NCBI RefSeq assembly: GCF_048269565.1
Contig: NZ_JBLXIK010000004.1
Coordinates: 1 to 64,000, forward strand
Reading direction: 5' to 3'
Length of the DNA stretch: 64,000 bases
Source of the DNA: Maricaulis sp048269565
GTDB taxonomy: Bacteria; Pseudomonadota; Alphaproteobacteria; Caulobacterales; Maricaulaceae
Below, piece after piece: positions 35,352 through 43,566 of the stretch; within the stretch, counting starts at the first letter, position 1, and every line of letters starts with the position of its first letter. Both the position numbers and the translations under genes were made by a program. The notes under the pieces were generated by a model. That model ran no database searches, was not told where the DNA came from, and saw nothing but the letters and a program-made list of their open reading frames with translations.

Positions 35352-35482
35352 TGTTCAAAGTTCTGAACGTTAATGTGCTTTGCGTTCAGAAAAATGGACA
35401 GTTCCTTGACAAAATCTCTGCCTCGTTTCATGATGTGCAAAATTTCGCACACAACGCGGTTTTGCGTTCAATTAAATGAACG
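35352..35482. promoter_or_regulatory. Four phased operator-like palindromes of hipBA
   Basis: Four 18-bp sites of 5-N8-5 form: 35352-35369 TGTTC-N8-GAACG, 35383-35400 CGTTC-N8-GGACA (imperfect right half), 35434-35451 TGTGC-N8-GCACA, 35465-35482 CGTTC-N8-GAACG. Start-to-start spacings are 31, 51 and 31 bp, close to whole helical turns. E. coli HipB binds TATCC-N8-GGATA, the same geometry. A likely promoter lies between sites 2 and 3. Binding by this HipB is inferred. Confidence 0.75.
35406..35434 (+). promoter_or_regulatory. Predicted hipBA promoter
   Basis: A -35 of TTGACA (35406-35411, perfect) and a -10 of CATGAT (35429-35434), separated by 17 bp. The -10 abuts the third operator-like palindrome, so repressor binding would block RNA polymerase. 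Confidence 0.65.
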
Positions 35483-35488
35483 GGAGAA

Positions 35489-35827
35489 ATGGTTTCGCCA
35501 CGCAAGAGAAGCTATTCGAGGATTACCCGCCAGGGGCTCGCCCTGCTTGGCAAGCTGATCCGTACTGGCCGATCGGAGCGCGGCCTGACGGCACAGGAGC
35601 TGGCTGATCGCGCCGGCATCAGCCGCACGACGCTCTATAATATCGAAAAGGGCGCTCCGGGCGCCGAGGTTGGCATTGTTTTCGAGCTGGCCTGCCTGGT
35701 TGGCGTGCGCCTGTTCGATTATGATGAGGGGGCGCTGCAGGCACAGACTGCCCGCCTCGACGAAAAACTCACCTTGCTGCCCAAGAGTGTCCGGCCCTCC
35801 AGGCGGGAGGTCGATGATGCCTTCTAG
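35489..35827 (+). CDS. hipB: HipB-like antitoxin (XRE-family HTH)
   Basis: A 112-residue DNA-binding protein. A Cro/CI-type helix-turn-helix covers about 16-72 (GLTAQELADRAGISRTTLYNIEKG). It should neutralise HipA and repress its own promoter through the palindromes upstream. CGGGAGAA lies just before the ATG and overlaps the last palindrome. Its stop overlaps the hipA start by 11 nt, so the two are translationally coupled, as in E. coli hipBA. It is longer than E. coli HipB (88 residues). Confidence 0.88.
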   Translation: MVSPRKRSYSRITRQGLALLGKLIRTGRSERGLTAQELADRAGISRTTLYNIEKGAPGAEVGIVFELACLVGVRLFDYDEGALQAQTARLDEKLTLLPKSVRPSRREVDDAF

Positions 35828-37130
35828 GGCGGAGGCGCGCGAGGCCTATGTCTGGATCTGGTTGCCGGGGGCCGTCGAACCCGTCGTCGCCGGGCGGCTG
35901 ACGCAGCAGGATGGCAGCCTGGTCTTTACCTATGGCGCCAGCTATCTGGCGCGCGCCAATGCGATCCCGATTTATGACCCCGAACTTGAGCTTCGGCGCG
36001 GCCCGATCGCTCCCATGCCGGGGCTGTCGATGCCCAATTGCATCCGGGACGGATCGCCCGATGCCTGGGGCCGGCGGGTGATTATCAATCGCCTCGCCGG
36101 CGCGAACGCGGATCCCGCCAGCCCGCCCGACATCGGCGAGCTCACCTTCCTGCTGCAATCCGGGTCGGACCGGATCGGTGCGCTCGATTTCCAGGCATCC
36201 GCAACGGAATACGTGCCGCGCCTGTCGGAAAACGCGCCGCTGGATACACTCCTCACCGCCTCGGAGCAGGTCGAAAAGGGTCTGCCCCTCACCCCGGCAC
36301 TGGATCGGGCGCTGAACCATGGCACCTCGATCGGCGGCGCGCGCCCCAAGGCGCTTGTCGATGGCGTTGACCGCAAACTCATCGCCAAATTCGCTTCGAG
36401 CGCCGACACGTACAGTGTCGTGAAGGCGGAATTCATCGCCATGAAGCTGGCGGCCGCGTGCGGACTCAACGCCGCTGCGGTCTCCCTGACCGGGGCAGCC
36501 GGCAAGGATGTCCTGCTGATCGAGCGCTTTGATCGCACGCCCATGCAGGCGGGCTGGGCCCGCCATTCCTTGGTGTCGGCGCTGACCCTGCTCGGTCTGG
36601 ACGAGATGATGGCGCGCTACGCCTCCTATGAGGATCTGGCCGAGATCATTCGCCACCGCTTTACCGGGCCCAAAGCCACATTGCGCGAGCTCTATGGCCG
36701 CATTTGTTTCAACATATTGTGCGGCAATACCGATGATCACGCGCGAAACCACGCCGCCTTCTGGGATGGCGAGTGGCTCAGCCTGACGCCGGCCTATGAC
36801 ATCTGCCCGCAAAACCGGGCCGGCGGCGAGGCGTCGCAGGCCATGCTGATCAAGGGCGCGGCCCGCGCCAGCACGATCGCGGCCTGTCTGAGCGCGGCGG
36901 CGGACTTTCATCTGAGTGAAGCCGAGGCCGTCAACCTGATAGAGGCTCAGCTCGCGGCGATCTCGCGGAATTGGCGCAAGGTCTGCGAGGAGGCCGAGCT
37001 GAGCCCGGTTGATCGCCGGCTCCTGGCGGGGCGCCAGTTTCTCAACCCGTATTGCCTGCAGGGGCTGGGCGATGAGCAGGGTGACTTGATCGCTGGCTTT
37101 GAGGCGGCCCGTGCGCGGATCATCGGCTGA
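35817..37130 (+). CDS. hipA: HipA-like serine/threonine kinase toxin
   Basis: A 437-residue HipA-family kinase. The N-terminal part is a HipA_N-like domain. The kinase core has the glycine-rich loop GTSIGGARPKAL with S171 in the place of the autophosphorylated Ser150 of E. coli HipA, ATP-contact K191 (AKFASS), catalytic D306 in GNTDDHARNH and metal-binding D328 in LTPAYDICP. E. coli HipA phosphorylates glutamyl-tRNA synthetase and triggers persistence; the target here is assumed only. All key residues are present. The start is ambiguous between adjacent ATGs at 35814 and 35817. Confidence 0.92.
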   Translation: MPSRAEAREAYVWIWLPGAVEPVVAGRLTQQDGSLVFTYGASYLARANAIPIYDPELELRRGPIAPMPGLSMPNCIRDGSPDAWGRRVIINRLAGANADPASPPDIGELTFLLQSGSDRIGALDFQASATEYVPRLSENAPLDTLLTASEQVEKGLPLTPALDRALNHGTSIGGARPKALVDGVDRKLIAKFASSADTYSVVKAEFIAMKLAAACGLNAAAVSLTGAAGKDVLLIERFDRTPMQAGWARHSLVSALTLLGLDEMMARYASYEDLAEIIRHRFTGPKATLRELYGRICFNILCGNTDDHARNHAAFWDGEWLSLTPAYDICPQNRAGGEASQAMLIKGAARASTIAACLSAAADFHLSEAEAVNLIEAQLAAISRNWRKVCEEAELSPVDRRLLAGRQFLNPYCLQGLGDEQGDLIAGFEAARARIIG

Positions 37131-37200
37131 GTGGGGCCGGGGGGTGATCTGCGGGTGTTGACGGAGCTGTATGAGGGTGAAGGGACTTTTCCCCAAAAAA

Positions 37201-37405
37201 CCAAACCCTTGTCATCCCTGACGGATGCCCCGCGAATGCGGGGCGCAGATCAGGGACCCAGAGCCACCAAGGTTGGTTCGTTCAGGCTCGGGGGAAAACG
37301 TCATCTGACCGGTCATACAAGCGCCCAACCGCCGGGCGTCTGGGTCCCTGATCTCCGCCCGGATCGCTTCGCGTCCGGGCATCCGTCAGGGATGACAAGG
37401 TTTGG
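37201..37405. repeat. Palindromic intergenic element (copy G), after hipA
   Basis: Outer arms 37201-37230 and 37377-37405 are inverted copies differing by one missing G, with GTCATCC...GGATGAC ends. An inner pair (GATCAGGGACCCA / TGGGTCCCTGATC) lies inside, and each side has a GC hairpin (GCCCCGCGAATGCGGGGC on the left). It fills most of the 318-nt gap between hipA and the next gene; nothing else is seen there. Confidence 0.85.
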
Positions 37406-37448
37406 TGATTTGTGGGTGGAAGACATGGCTTTCAGGACTGGTTCTGCC

Positions 37449-37775
37449 TCATAGTTCAGCTAGCATCCAAGCGAGAATAGCGTCCAAGCCCGCCTCGTCG
37501 ACTCTTCTGCGATCATTGCCGTCTTCAATGGCGATCCCAAGTTTCTCGATCAAGTCGATTTGATCCCCGTCATCAATGTCCACTCGAGCGATCCAATAAT
37601 CTCGCTCCCTGCCTACGAAGACCTGAACGTGACCGCGGCTGCATTCCCAACCGAGGTCCACGGAACCGAAGATGGCGCGAAGCACGCCAGAAGAACTGGC
37701 AGCCCGACGGCACGTAAAACGCTTGGTCCGGAGCCTGTCCCTAATTTTTCTGGCGTATCGCTTGAATGAAATCAT
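37449..37775 (-). CDS. Hypothetical protein of lower GC
   Basis: A 108-residue protein with a basic N-terminus (MISFKRYARKIRDRLRTKRF), a central beta-like segment (DLGWECSRGHVQVFVGRERD) and an acidic C-terminal half ending ILAWMLAEL. I do not recognise a family; the size and charge layout would suit an immunity- or antitoxin-like protein, but that is only a guess. AGG lies 6 nt before the ATG at 37775; ATG at 37820 is the alternative. Composition is more AT-rich than its neighbours, and it abuts palindromic element G. Confidence 0.5.
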   Translation of the reverse strand: MISFKRYARKIRDRLRTKRFTCRRAASSSGVLRAIFGSVDLGWECSRGHVQVFVGRERDYWIARVDIDDGDQIDLIEKLGIAIEDGNDRRRVDEAGLDAILAWMLAEL

Positions 37776-37865
37776 TTCGACCTGGCTGTCCTCATAGACA
37801 CTTGCTCGAACTATAACCATTCTGGGAAACGCGGCGCTCGCCCCCACCCCCGCATCCCCCGCCGC

Positions 37866-37896
37866 TTGACCGCCCCCCGCACTTCAACCACATATC
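37866..37896 (+). promoter_or_regulatory. Possible rnpB promoter
   Basis: TTGACC at 37866-37871 and CATATC at 37891-37896, 19 bp apart, sit 7 nt before the predicted 5' end of rnpB. The spacing is longer than ideal, so the assignment is tentative. Confidence 0.45.
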
Positions 37897-37902
37897 CTCC
37901 CG

Positions 37903-38294
<392 letters not shown>

Positions 38295-38430
38295 CCCATT
38301 TCCCCCCATTCAATCCTTAACAGCCCTGTGGATATTAACTTAATGTTCCCTTGTTGTTCTCAGTTCAGCCATATTTGATTACTTCAAAAGGCGCTTCAAT
38401 CCATAGAAATCGATGCTTTCGGCGTTGTTT

Positions 38431-38455
38431 CCCATCTGAACCCATGTTATCCCAT
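38431..38455 (-). promoter_or_regulatory. MraZ-binding repeats upstream of mraZ
   Basis: Three CCCAT copies at 38431, 38441 and 38451, an exact 10-bp period. On the other strand they read TGGG followed by six bases, the form of the MraZ boxes known from E. coli and other bacteria. They lie 49-73 nt before the mraZ start, so MraZ probably controls the whole dcw operon through them. The rest of the 209-nt gap back to rnpB is AT-rich with no gene. Confidence 0.85.
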
Positions 38456-38503
38456 GGTTAACCATACGGGGACGGATCGGTATGGCCGGGGAGCAATTCG
38501 CGC

Positions 38504-38965
38504 GTGTTTTTATCCACCACCATTAATGGCGTTGACGCCAAGGGACGGGTATCGGTGCCAGCCGATTTCCGTGCGGTGGTGCGCGGTGGACCGTTCGACG
38601 GCATCATCGTCTGGCCCTCGTTCGACGGTCCCTATCTGGAAGGTGGCGGCCAGGCCCTGCTCGACAGCTATCAGCGCCTGATCGAGGACATGGATCCCTA
38701 TGACGAGGCGCGCATCGCCTTCGAGCGCGCCATTTTCGGCGCCGCCCGTCCGCTGACCTTCGATGCCACCGGCCGCGTCACCCTGCCGAAGGAATTGATC
38801 GATCATGCCGGGCTGACCGGGAAGGCGACCTTTGTCGGTCTCGGTTCGCGCTTCGAGCTGTGGTCGCCGGATGTCTATGCCGAGCACCAGGCCGCCGCGC
38901 GCAGCTTCGCCCGCGAGAACAAGCGCTCCCTGCGCCTTGTCCCGCGTCCGGGAGGCAGCGCATGA
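38504..38965 (+). CDS. mraZ: Transcriptional regulator MraZ
   Basis: A 153-residue protein with two AbrB-like SpoVT/MraZ repeats (DAKGRVSVPADFR near the N-terminus and DATGRVTLPKELIDHAG in the middle), the usual MraZ architecture, which assembles into a ring and binds repeated TGGG boxes. It is the first gene of the dcw operon and its own promoter carries three such boxes. The start is GTG at 38504 with GGGGAG 8 nt upstream. The last codons overlap rsmH by 4 nt. Confidence 0.96.
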   Translation: MFLSTTINGVDAKGRVSVPADFRAVVRGGPFDGIIVWPSFDGPYLEGGGQALLDSYQRLIEDMDPYDEARIAFERAIFGAARPLTFDATGRVTLPKELIDHAGLTGKATFVGLGSRFELWSPDVYAEHQAAARSFARENKRSLRLVPRPGGSA

Positions 38966-39963
38966 GCCATCTTCCCGTGATGCTCGATGAAGTCGTGCGT
39001 GCGCTCGAACCGCGCGATGGCGCACTCTATATCGATGGCACATTCGGCGCCGGCGGCTATTCGCGCGCCATATTGTCGGCCGCCGATTGCCGCCTGATCG
39101 GGATTGATCGCGACCCGTCCGTCATCCCCGCGGCTGAACAGCTGGGGCAGGCTTCGGGCGGGCGTTTTGTCTTCGTGCAGGCGCCGTTTTCGCACATGGC
39201 CGAGGTGATCCGCGCCAATGGCGGCGAGAGCGTTGACGGTATCGTGCTCGATATCGGCGTCTCCTCGATGCAGATCGACCAGGCCGAACGCGGCTTTTCC
39301 TTCATGCGGGCCGGCCCGCTCGACATGCGCATGGCGCGTTCCGGCGCCAGTGCCGCCGATGCGGTCAACCTGCTCGGCGAGCAGGAGCTGGCAGACATAT
39401 TTTATGTTTACGGCGATGAGCGCCGCTCGCGCCGCATCGCCAAACAGATCGTCGAGGCCCGCGCCGAGGCGCCGATCGAGACCACGGACCGGCTCGCGGC
39501 GATTGTGACGCGGGCAACGGGCGGAAAACATTCAAAGATTCATCCCGCCACCAAGGTCTTCCAGGCGCTGCGCATTTACGTCAATGACGAGCTGGGCGAG
39601 CTGGCCCGCGCGCTTGAGGCTGCCGAGCAGATCCTCGCACCGCGCGGGCGCCTGGTTGTGGTTACTTTCCATTCACTGGAGGACCGCATGGTGAAGGACT
39701 TCCTGCGGGCCCGCTCGGGCCAGGCGGGGGGCGGCGGCTCGCGCCACCTGCCTGCAGCAGAGACCGGTCCGGCGATTGCTCCGAGTTTTTCCCTGTTGCA
39801 CCGCAAGGCGCTCGCCGCCAGCGCGGCGGAAATTGCCGCCAATCCACGGTCTCGCTCGGCCAAGCTGCGCGTTGCCATTCGTACCGAAGCCCCGGCCTGG
39901 TCAGCCGATCCGGCGGTCTCGGATAAAGTTGTGTCGCTTGCACGTCTGGAGGCAGCGTTATGA
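38962..39963 (+). CDS. rsmH: 16S rRNA (cytosine-1402 N4) methyltransferase RsmH
   Basis: A 333-residue SAM methyltransferase, formerly MraW. The SAM motif is IDGTFGAGGYSRAIL and the catalytic region has LDIGVSSMQIDQAERGFSF and VVTFHSLEDRMVKDFLR. It methylates C1402 of 16S rRNA at the decoding site. The ATG overlaps the mraZ stop by 4 nt (ATGA) and its own stop overlaps ftsL by 4 nt. The start at 38962 is fixed by this overlap and the family N-terminus SHLPVMLDEV. Confidence 0.97.
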   Translation: MSHLPVMLDEVVRALEPRDGALYIDGTFGAGGYSRAILSAADCRLIGIDRDPSVIPAAEQLGQASGGRFVFVQAPFSHMAEVIRANGGESVDGIVLDIGVSSMQIDQAERGFSFMRAGPLDMRMARSGASAADAVNLLGEQELADIFYVYGDERRSRRIAKQIVEARAEAPIETTDRLAAIVTRATGGKHSKIHPATKVFQALRIYVNDELGELARALEAAEQILAPRGRLVVVTFHSLEDRMVKDFLRARSGQAGGGGSRHLPAAETGPAIAPSFSLLHRKALAASAAEIAANPRSRSAKLRVAIRTEAPAWSADPAVSDKVVSLARLEAAL

Positions 39964-40343
39964 TCCGCACGTTCAACGCCATTGCCCTCGTCGTCGCGGT
40001 CGCCCTCGCCGGCGCGCTGTATGTGGCCAAGACCGAAGCCAAGAACTCGCAGGAGCGTCTGGAGGATATCCAGTCGCAACTGGTCGAGGAGCGGCGCCAG
40101 ATCAATGTCCTCAATGTCGAGATCGCGCATCTGGAAGACCCCGAGCGGCTGCGCCTGCTGGCACGCCGCTATCTCGGATTTGAACCGCTGGATACCAGCC
40201 GTGAAGTGGCGCTGGGCGATCTGCCCCTGCTGGCCGAGCCGGGCGTCGAGCTCGAGCAGCCGCGCCGCGAGGGGCTGCTGGTCAATCAGGGCGACCAGGC
40301 ATTGGCGCTGGCCGAGCCGCGTGAGGTTGGGGGGCCAAACTGA
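39960..40343 (+). CDS. ftsL: Cell division protein FtsL
   Basis: A 127-residue bitopic protein with one N-terminal helix (FNAIALVVAVALAGALYVAK) and a periplasmic coiled coil (about 30-70, NSQERLEDIQSQLVEERRQI). It joins the FtsQ-FtsB-FtsL complex that activates FtsW/FtsI. Sequence conservation of FtsL is low, so the identity rests on size, topology and its place between rsmH and ftsI. The Pro/Glu-rich C-terminus is longer than in E. coli. It overlaps both neighbours by a few bases. Confidence 0.85.
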   Translation: MIRTFNAIALVVAVALAGALYVAKTEAKNSQERLEDIQSQLVEERRQINVLNVEIAHLEDPERLRLLARRYLGFEPLDTSREVALGDLPLLAEPGVELEQPRREGLLVNQGDQALALAEPREVGGPN

Positions 40344-42097
40344 TGCGCTGGTGGCCGTTTCGCCGTCAAGTTTCAGCCGAGTCCCGCAGCGTCGGGCCGC
40401 CACCCATGGCCGAGGCGGCGCCGGCCGACATGTCGCGCCTGCTGCGCATTGAAAGCACGGAAATCAGGGCGCTGGATGCGGCGCGCGGCCGCTTGAAGAT
40501 CGTCGGGCTTGCCCTGGCGCTCAGCTTCGGCGTGCTCGGCATGCGGGCCATCGAGCTGGCGGTGACCAGCCCGGCCCATGCAACGGCGACGCGGCCGGTG
40601 CGCGCGGAAATGGTGCGCGGCGACCTGTTTGACCGCACCGGCCAGGTGCTGGCGACGACATTGCAGACCCATTCCCTGTTTGCCGATCCCTCGCTGGTGT
40701 GGGACGCGGCCGAGACCGCCGAGGCGCTCGCCACCGTGTTGCCCGATATCGATGTCGAGGCGGTCACCCGTGATCTGTCCTCGCACCGGCGCTTCGTCTG
40801 GATCCGGCGCAATCTGACACCGCGCCAGCGTCAGGCCGTTTTCTCCCTGGGCCTGCCGGGGCTGGATTTCCGCCTCGAGCCGCGCCGCGTCTATCCGCGT
40901 GGCCGCCTGGCTTCGCACATCGTCGGCTATACCGATCGCGACCTGCACGGGCTGGCCGGTGCCGAGCGCTCCTTTGATGCGGCCCTGTCCTCCAGCGATG
41001 GGCGTCCGGTGGCGCTGTCGATCGATATGGGCGTGCAATTCCATCTCGACGAAGTCCTGCGCACGACGATGGATGAGTTCAATGCGCTCGCCGCCTCGGG
41101 CATTGTGATGAATGTGCGCACCGGCGAGATTGTCGGCATGGTGTCACTGCCGGACTATGATCCCAACCGGCCCAATGATGCGTCGGGCAATGAGCGTCTC
41201 AATCGCTCGGCCCAGTCGGTCTATGAAATGGGCTCGACCTTCAAGGCCTTCACCGTCGCGATGGCGCTCGAGGGCGGCACGGCGACGCTGGAATCCGGCT
41301 ATGACGCCACCCAGCCGCTGCAGATCGGTGGCCATACCATTCATGACTATCACGGCGAGCGGCGCTGGCTGACGATGTCGGAGATCTTCATTCACTCCTC
41401 CAATATCGGCTCCTCGCGCATTGCGCTGGAAGTCGGCGCCGAGGGGCAGAGGGAGTTTCTCGGGCGCATGCGCCTGCTCGAGCGCGCGCCGATCGAACTG
41501 GCCGAAAGCGCCGACCCGCTGCTGCCGCGCAATTGGGGCCCGACCGAGACCGCAACCATTTCCTACGGGCATGGTCTGGCTGTCAGCCCGATCGCGACGA
41601 TTGCCGCCTTCGCCGCCATCGCCAATGACGGCGTCTATGTTCCGCCGACCCTGCAGCCCGTGGCGGCCGACGAGACCATTGTCGGCGAGCGGGTGATGGA
41701 ATCGCAGGCGGCCCATGACGTGCTGGCGCTGATGCGCGAGAATGTCACCGACGGCACTGGCGGCCGCGCCGAGGCGCCTGGCTATCTCGTCGCCGGCAAG
41801 ACCGGCACGGCGGAAAAACCGTCGCGCGGCGGCTATGACCGCAATCGTCTGATCTCCTCCTTCTCGGCCGTCTTCCCCTATAACGACCCGCAATATGCCA
41901 TTCTGGTTCTGCTCGACGAGCCGCAGGGCAATGAATCCACCCATGGCTATTCGACCGGTGGCTGGACGGCCGCGCCCGCCGTCGGCCAGATCGTCTCGCG
42001 CATTGCGCCCATCCTTGGTGTCGAGCGTTCCAATGCCGATCATAATGAGCGCGCAGCGCTGGTGCGTGCCGCGCTGATGCCGGAGGCTATCCCGTGA
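40343..42097 (+). CDS. ftsI: Septal peptidoglycan transpeptidase FtsI (PBP3)
   Basis: A 584-residue class B penicillin-binding protein: short cytosolic tail, one helix (about 50-70), a pedestal domain, and a transpeptidase domain with SxxK S298-T-F-K301, SxN S352-S-N354 and KTGT 486-489. It cross-links septal peptidoglycan with FtsW supplying glycan strands. Its start shares one base with the ftsL stop (TGATG). The cytosolic leader (about 50 residues) is Arg/Pro-rich and includes other in-frame ATGs, but the overlap favours 40343. Confidence 0.97.
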   Translation: MRWWPFRRQVSAESRSVGPPPMAEAAPADMSRLLRIESTEIRALDAARGRLKIVGLALALSFGVLGMRAIELAVTSPAHATATRPVRAEMVRGDLFDRTGQVLATTLQTHSLFADPSLVWDAAETAEALATVLPDIDVEAVTRDLSSHRRFVWIRRNLTPRQRQAVFSLGLPGLDFRLEPRRVYPRGRLASHIVGYTDRDLHGLAGAERSFDAALSSSDGRPVALSIDMGVQFHLDEVLRTTMDEFNALAASGIVMNVRTGEIVGMVSLPDYDPNRPNDASGNERLNRSAQSVYEMGSTFKAFTVAMALEGGTATLESGYDATQPLQIGGHTIHDYHGERRWLTMSEIFIHSSNIGSSRIALEVGAEGQREFLGRMRLLERAPIELAESADPLLPRNWGPTETATISYGHGLAVSPIATIAAFAAIANDGVYVPPTLQPVAADETIVGERVMESQAAHDVLALMRENVTDGTGGRAEAPGYLVAGKTGTAEKPSRGGYDRNRLISSFSAVFPYNDPQYAILVLLDEPQGNESTHGYSTGGWTAAPAVGQIVSRIAPILGVERSNADHNERAALVRAALMPEAIP

Positions 42098-43566
42098 TCC
42101 TGTCTGCGCTGCTCGACCCGTCGACCCTCACACCCGAAGCCGGCCGGATCGAGGTTTCGGGCCTGACGCTGGACAGCCGGGCGGTGAAGCCCGGCTTTCT
42201 GTTCGCCGCCCTGCCGGGCGTGAAACTGCATGGCAGCGCCTTTGCGGCGCAGGCAGTTGAGCGCGGCGCCGTCGCCATCCTGTCCGACCAGCCGATCGCT
42301 GATTGCGCCGTGCCGGTTATCCTGGTCGACGACGCGGCGGCGGCGCTGGCGGCGCTGGCGGCGCGCTTCTATCCGCGCCAGCCCGGCCATGTCGTGGCGA
42401 TCACCGGCACCAATGGCAAAAGCTCGACCGTCGAATTCCTGCGCCAGATCTGGACGGCGGCCGGGATTGAGGGCGCCAGCCTCGGCACGCTCGGCGTTGC
42501 CCGCGGCAAAAGCCTGGAAACCACCGGCTACACCACGCCCGACGCCGTCGCCCTGCACCACGCGCTCGATGCGCTGGCCGCCGATGGCGTCACGCATCTG
42601 GCAATGGAGGCCTCGAGCCATGGTCTCAAGCAAAGGCGGATGGACGGGGTGCGGCTCGCGATCGGCGCCTTCACCAATCTGACCCAGGATCATCTCGATT
42701 ATCACCCCGATTTCGACGACTATTTCGCGTCCAAGGCCCGGCTGTTCACCGAGCGCCTGCCCGATGGCGCCGGCGCGGTGATCAATGTCGATTCCGAGTG
42801 GGGCGAGCGCATGGCCGAGCTGGCGCGGGGGCGCGGCCTGACGCTGACGACGATCGGCTGGCGTGGCGCGGATTTGCAGATCCGCGAGATCACGCCGCGG
42901 CCGGCGAGCCAGGATGTCGTCTTTGCCTGGCAGGGCATCGAGCACCAGGTCGAGGTGCCGCTGGTTGGCGAATTCCAGATCCTCAATGCGCTTGGCGCCG
43001 CGGCGATTGCCCTGACCGAGGGCATCGAACTCAAGACCGTGCTCACGACGCTGGCCCGGCTGGGCGGTGTGCCCGGTCGGCTGGAAAAGGTTGGCGAGAC
43101 CGAGGCCGAGGCGCCGGTCCTGGTCGATTACGCGCACACGCCCGACGGGCTCGACAAATTGCTGCGCTCGGCACGTCCGCACACGCGCGGCCGCATCATC
43201 CTGGTGTTTGGCTGCGGCGGTGATCGCGATGCCAGCAAGCGCGCCAAAATGGGTGCCATCGCCGCCAGCCAGGCCGACCATGTCATTGTCACCGACGATA
43301 ATCCTCGCTCCGAAGATGCGGCCCTGATCCGGTCGGCGATCCTGGAGGGTTGTCCCGGGGCCGAGGAGATTGCCGACCGGGCTGCCGCCATCGCGCGCGG
43401 CGTGGCGATGCTGCAGCCGGGCGATTGCCTGTTGCTGGCGGGCAAGGGGCATGAGACCGGCCAGACCGTGGGCGGCATCGTCCATCCCTTCGATGACCGC
43501 GAGGAGGGCCGCAAAGCGCTCATCGCGCGCAAGGCCTATCTGCGACAGGAGGGCGAGCATGTCTGA
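42094..43566 (+). CDS. murE: UDP-MurNAc-tripeptide (meso-DAP) ligase MurE
   Basis: A 490-residue Mur ligase with Walker-type loop ITGTNGKSSTVEF, central ATPase domain (MEASSHGLKQRRMDGV), and a C-terminal domain with DNPRSEDA, the motif that recognises meso-diaminopimelate, so the third stem residue is DAP. The start is GTG overlapping the ftsI stop by 4 nt (GTGA). The stop overlaps murF by 8 nt. Confidence 0.97.
   Translation: MILSALLDPSTLTPEAGRIEVSGLTLDSRAVKPGFLFAALPGVKLHGSAFAAQAVERGAVAILSDQPIADCAVPVILVDDAAAALAALAARFYPRQPGHVVAITGTNGKSSTVEFLRQIWTAAGIEGASLGTLGVARGKSLETTGYTTPDAVALHHALDALAADGVTHLAMEASSHGLKQRRMDGVRLAIGAFTNLTQDHLDYHPDFDDYFASKARLFTERLPDGAGAVINVDSEWGERMAELARGRGLTLTTIGWRGADLQIREITPRPASQDVVFAWQGIEHQVEVPLVGEFQILNALGAAAIALTEGIELKTVLTTLARLGGVPGRLEKVGETEAEAPVLVDYAHTPDGLDKLLRSARPHTRGRIILVFGCGGDRDASKRAKMGAIAASQADHVIVTDDNPRSEDAALIRSAILEGCPGAEEIADRAAAIARGVAMLQPGDCLLLAGKGHETGQTVGGIVHPFDDREEGRKALIARKAYLRQEGEHV

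Noticed and set aside
35670..37130. A longer hipA reading from 35670
   Set aside because: It would overlap most of hipB in another frame; the HipA N-terminus begins at the ATG pair 35814/35817 after GGGAGG.
38511..38519. DnaA-box-like TTATCCACC at the mraZ start, and TGTGGATAT about 180 nt upstream
   Set aside because: Each matches the box at only 8 of 9 bases and they stand alone; no origin-like cluster is present.
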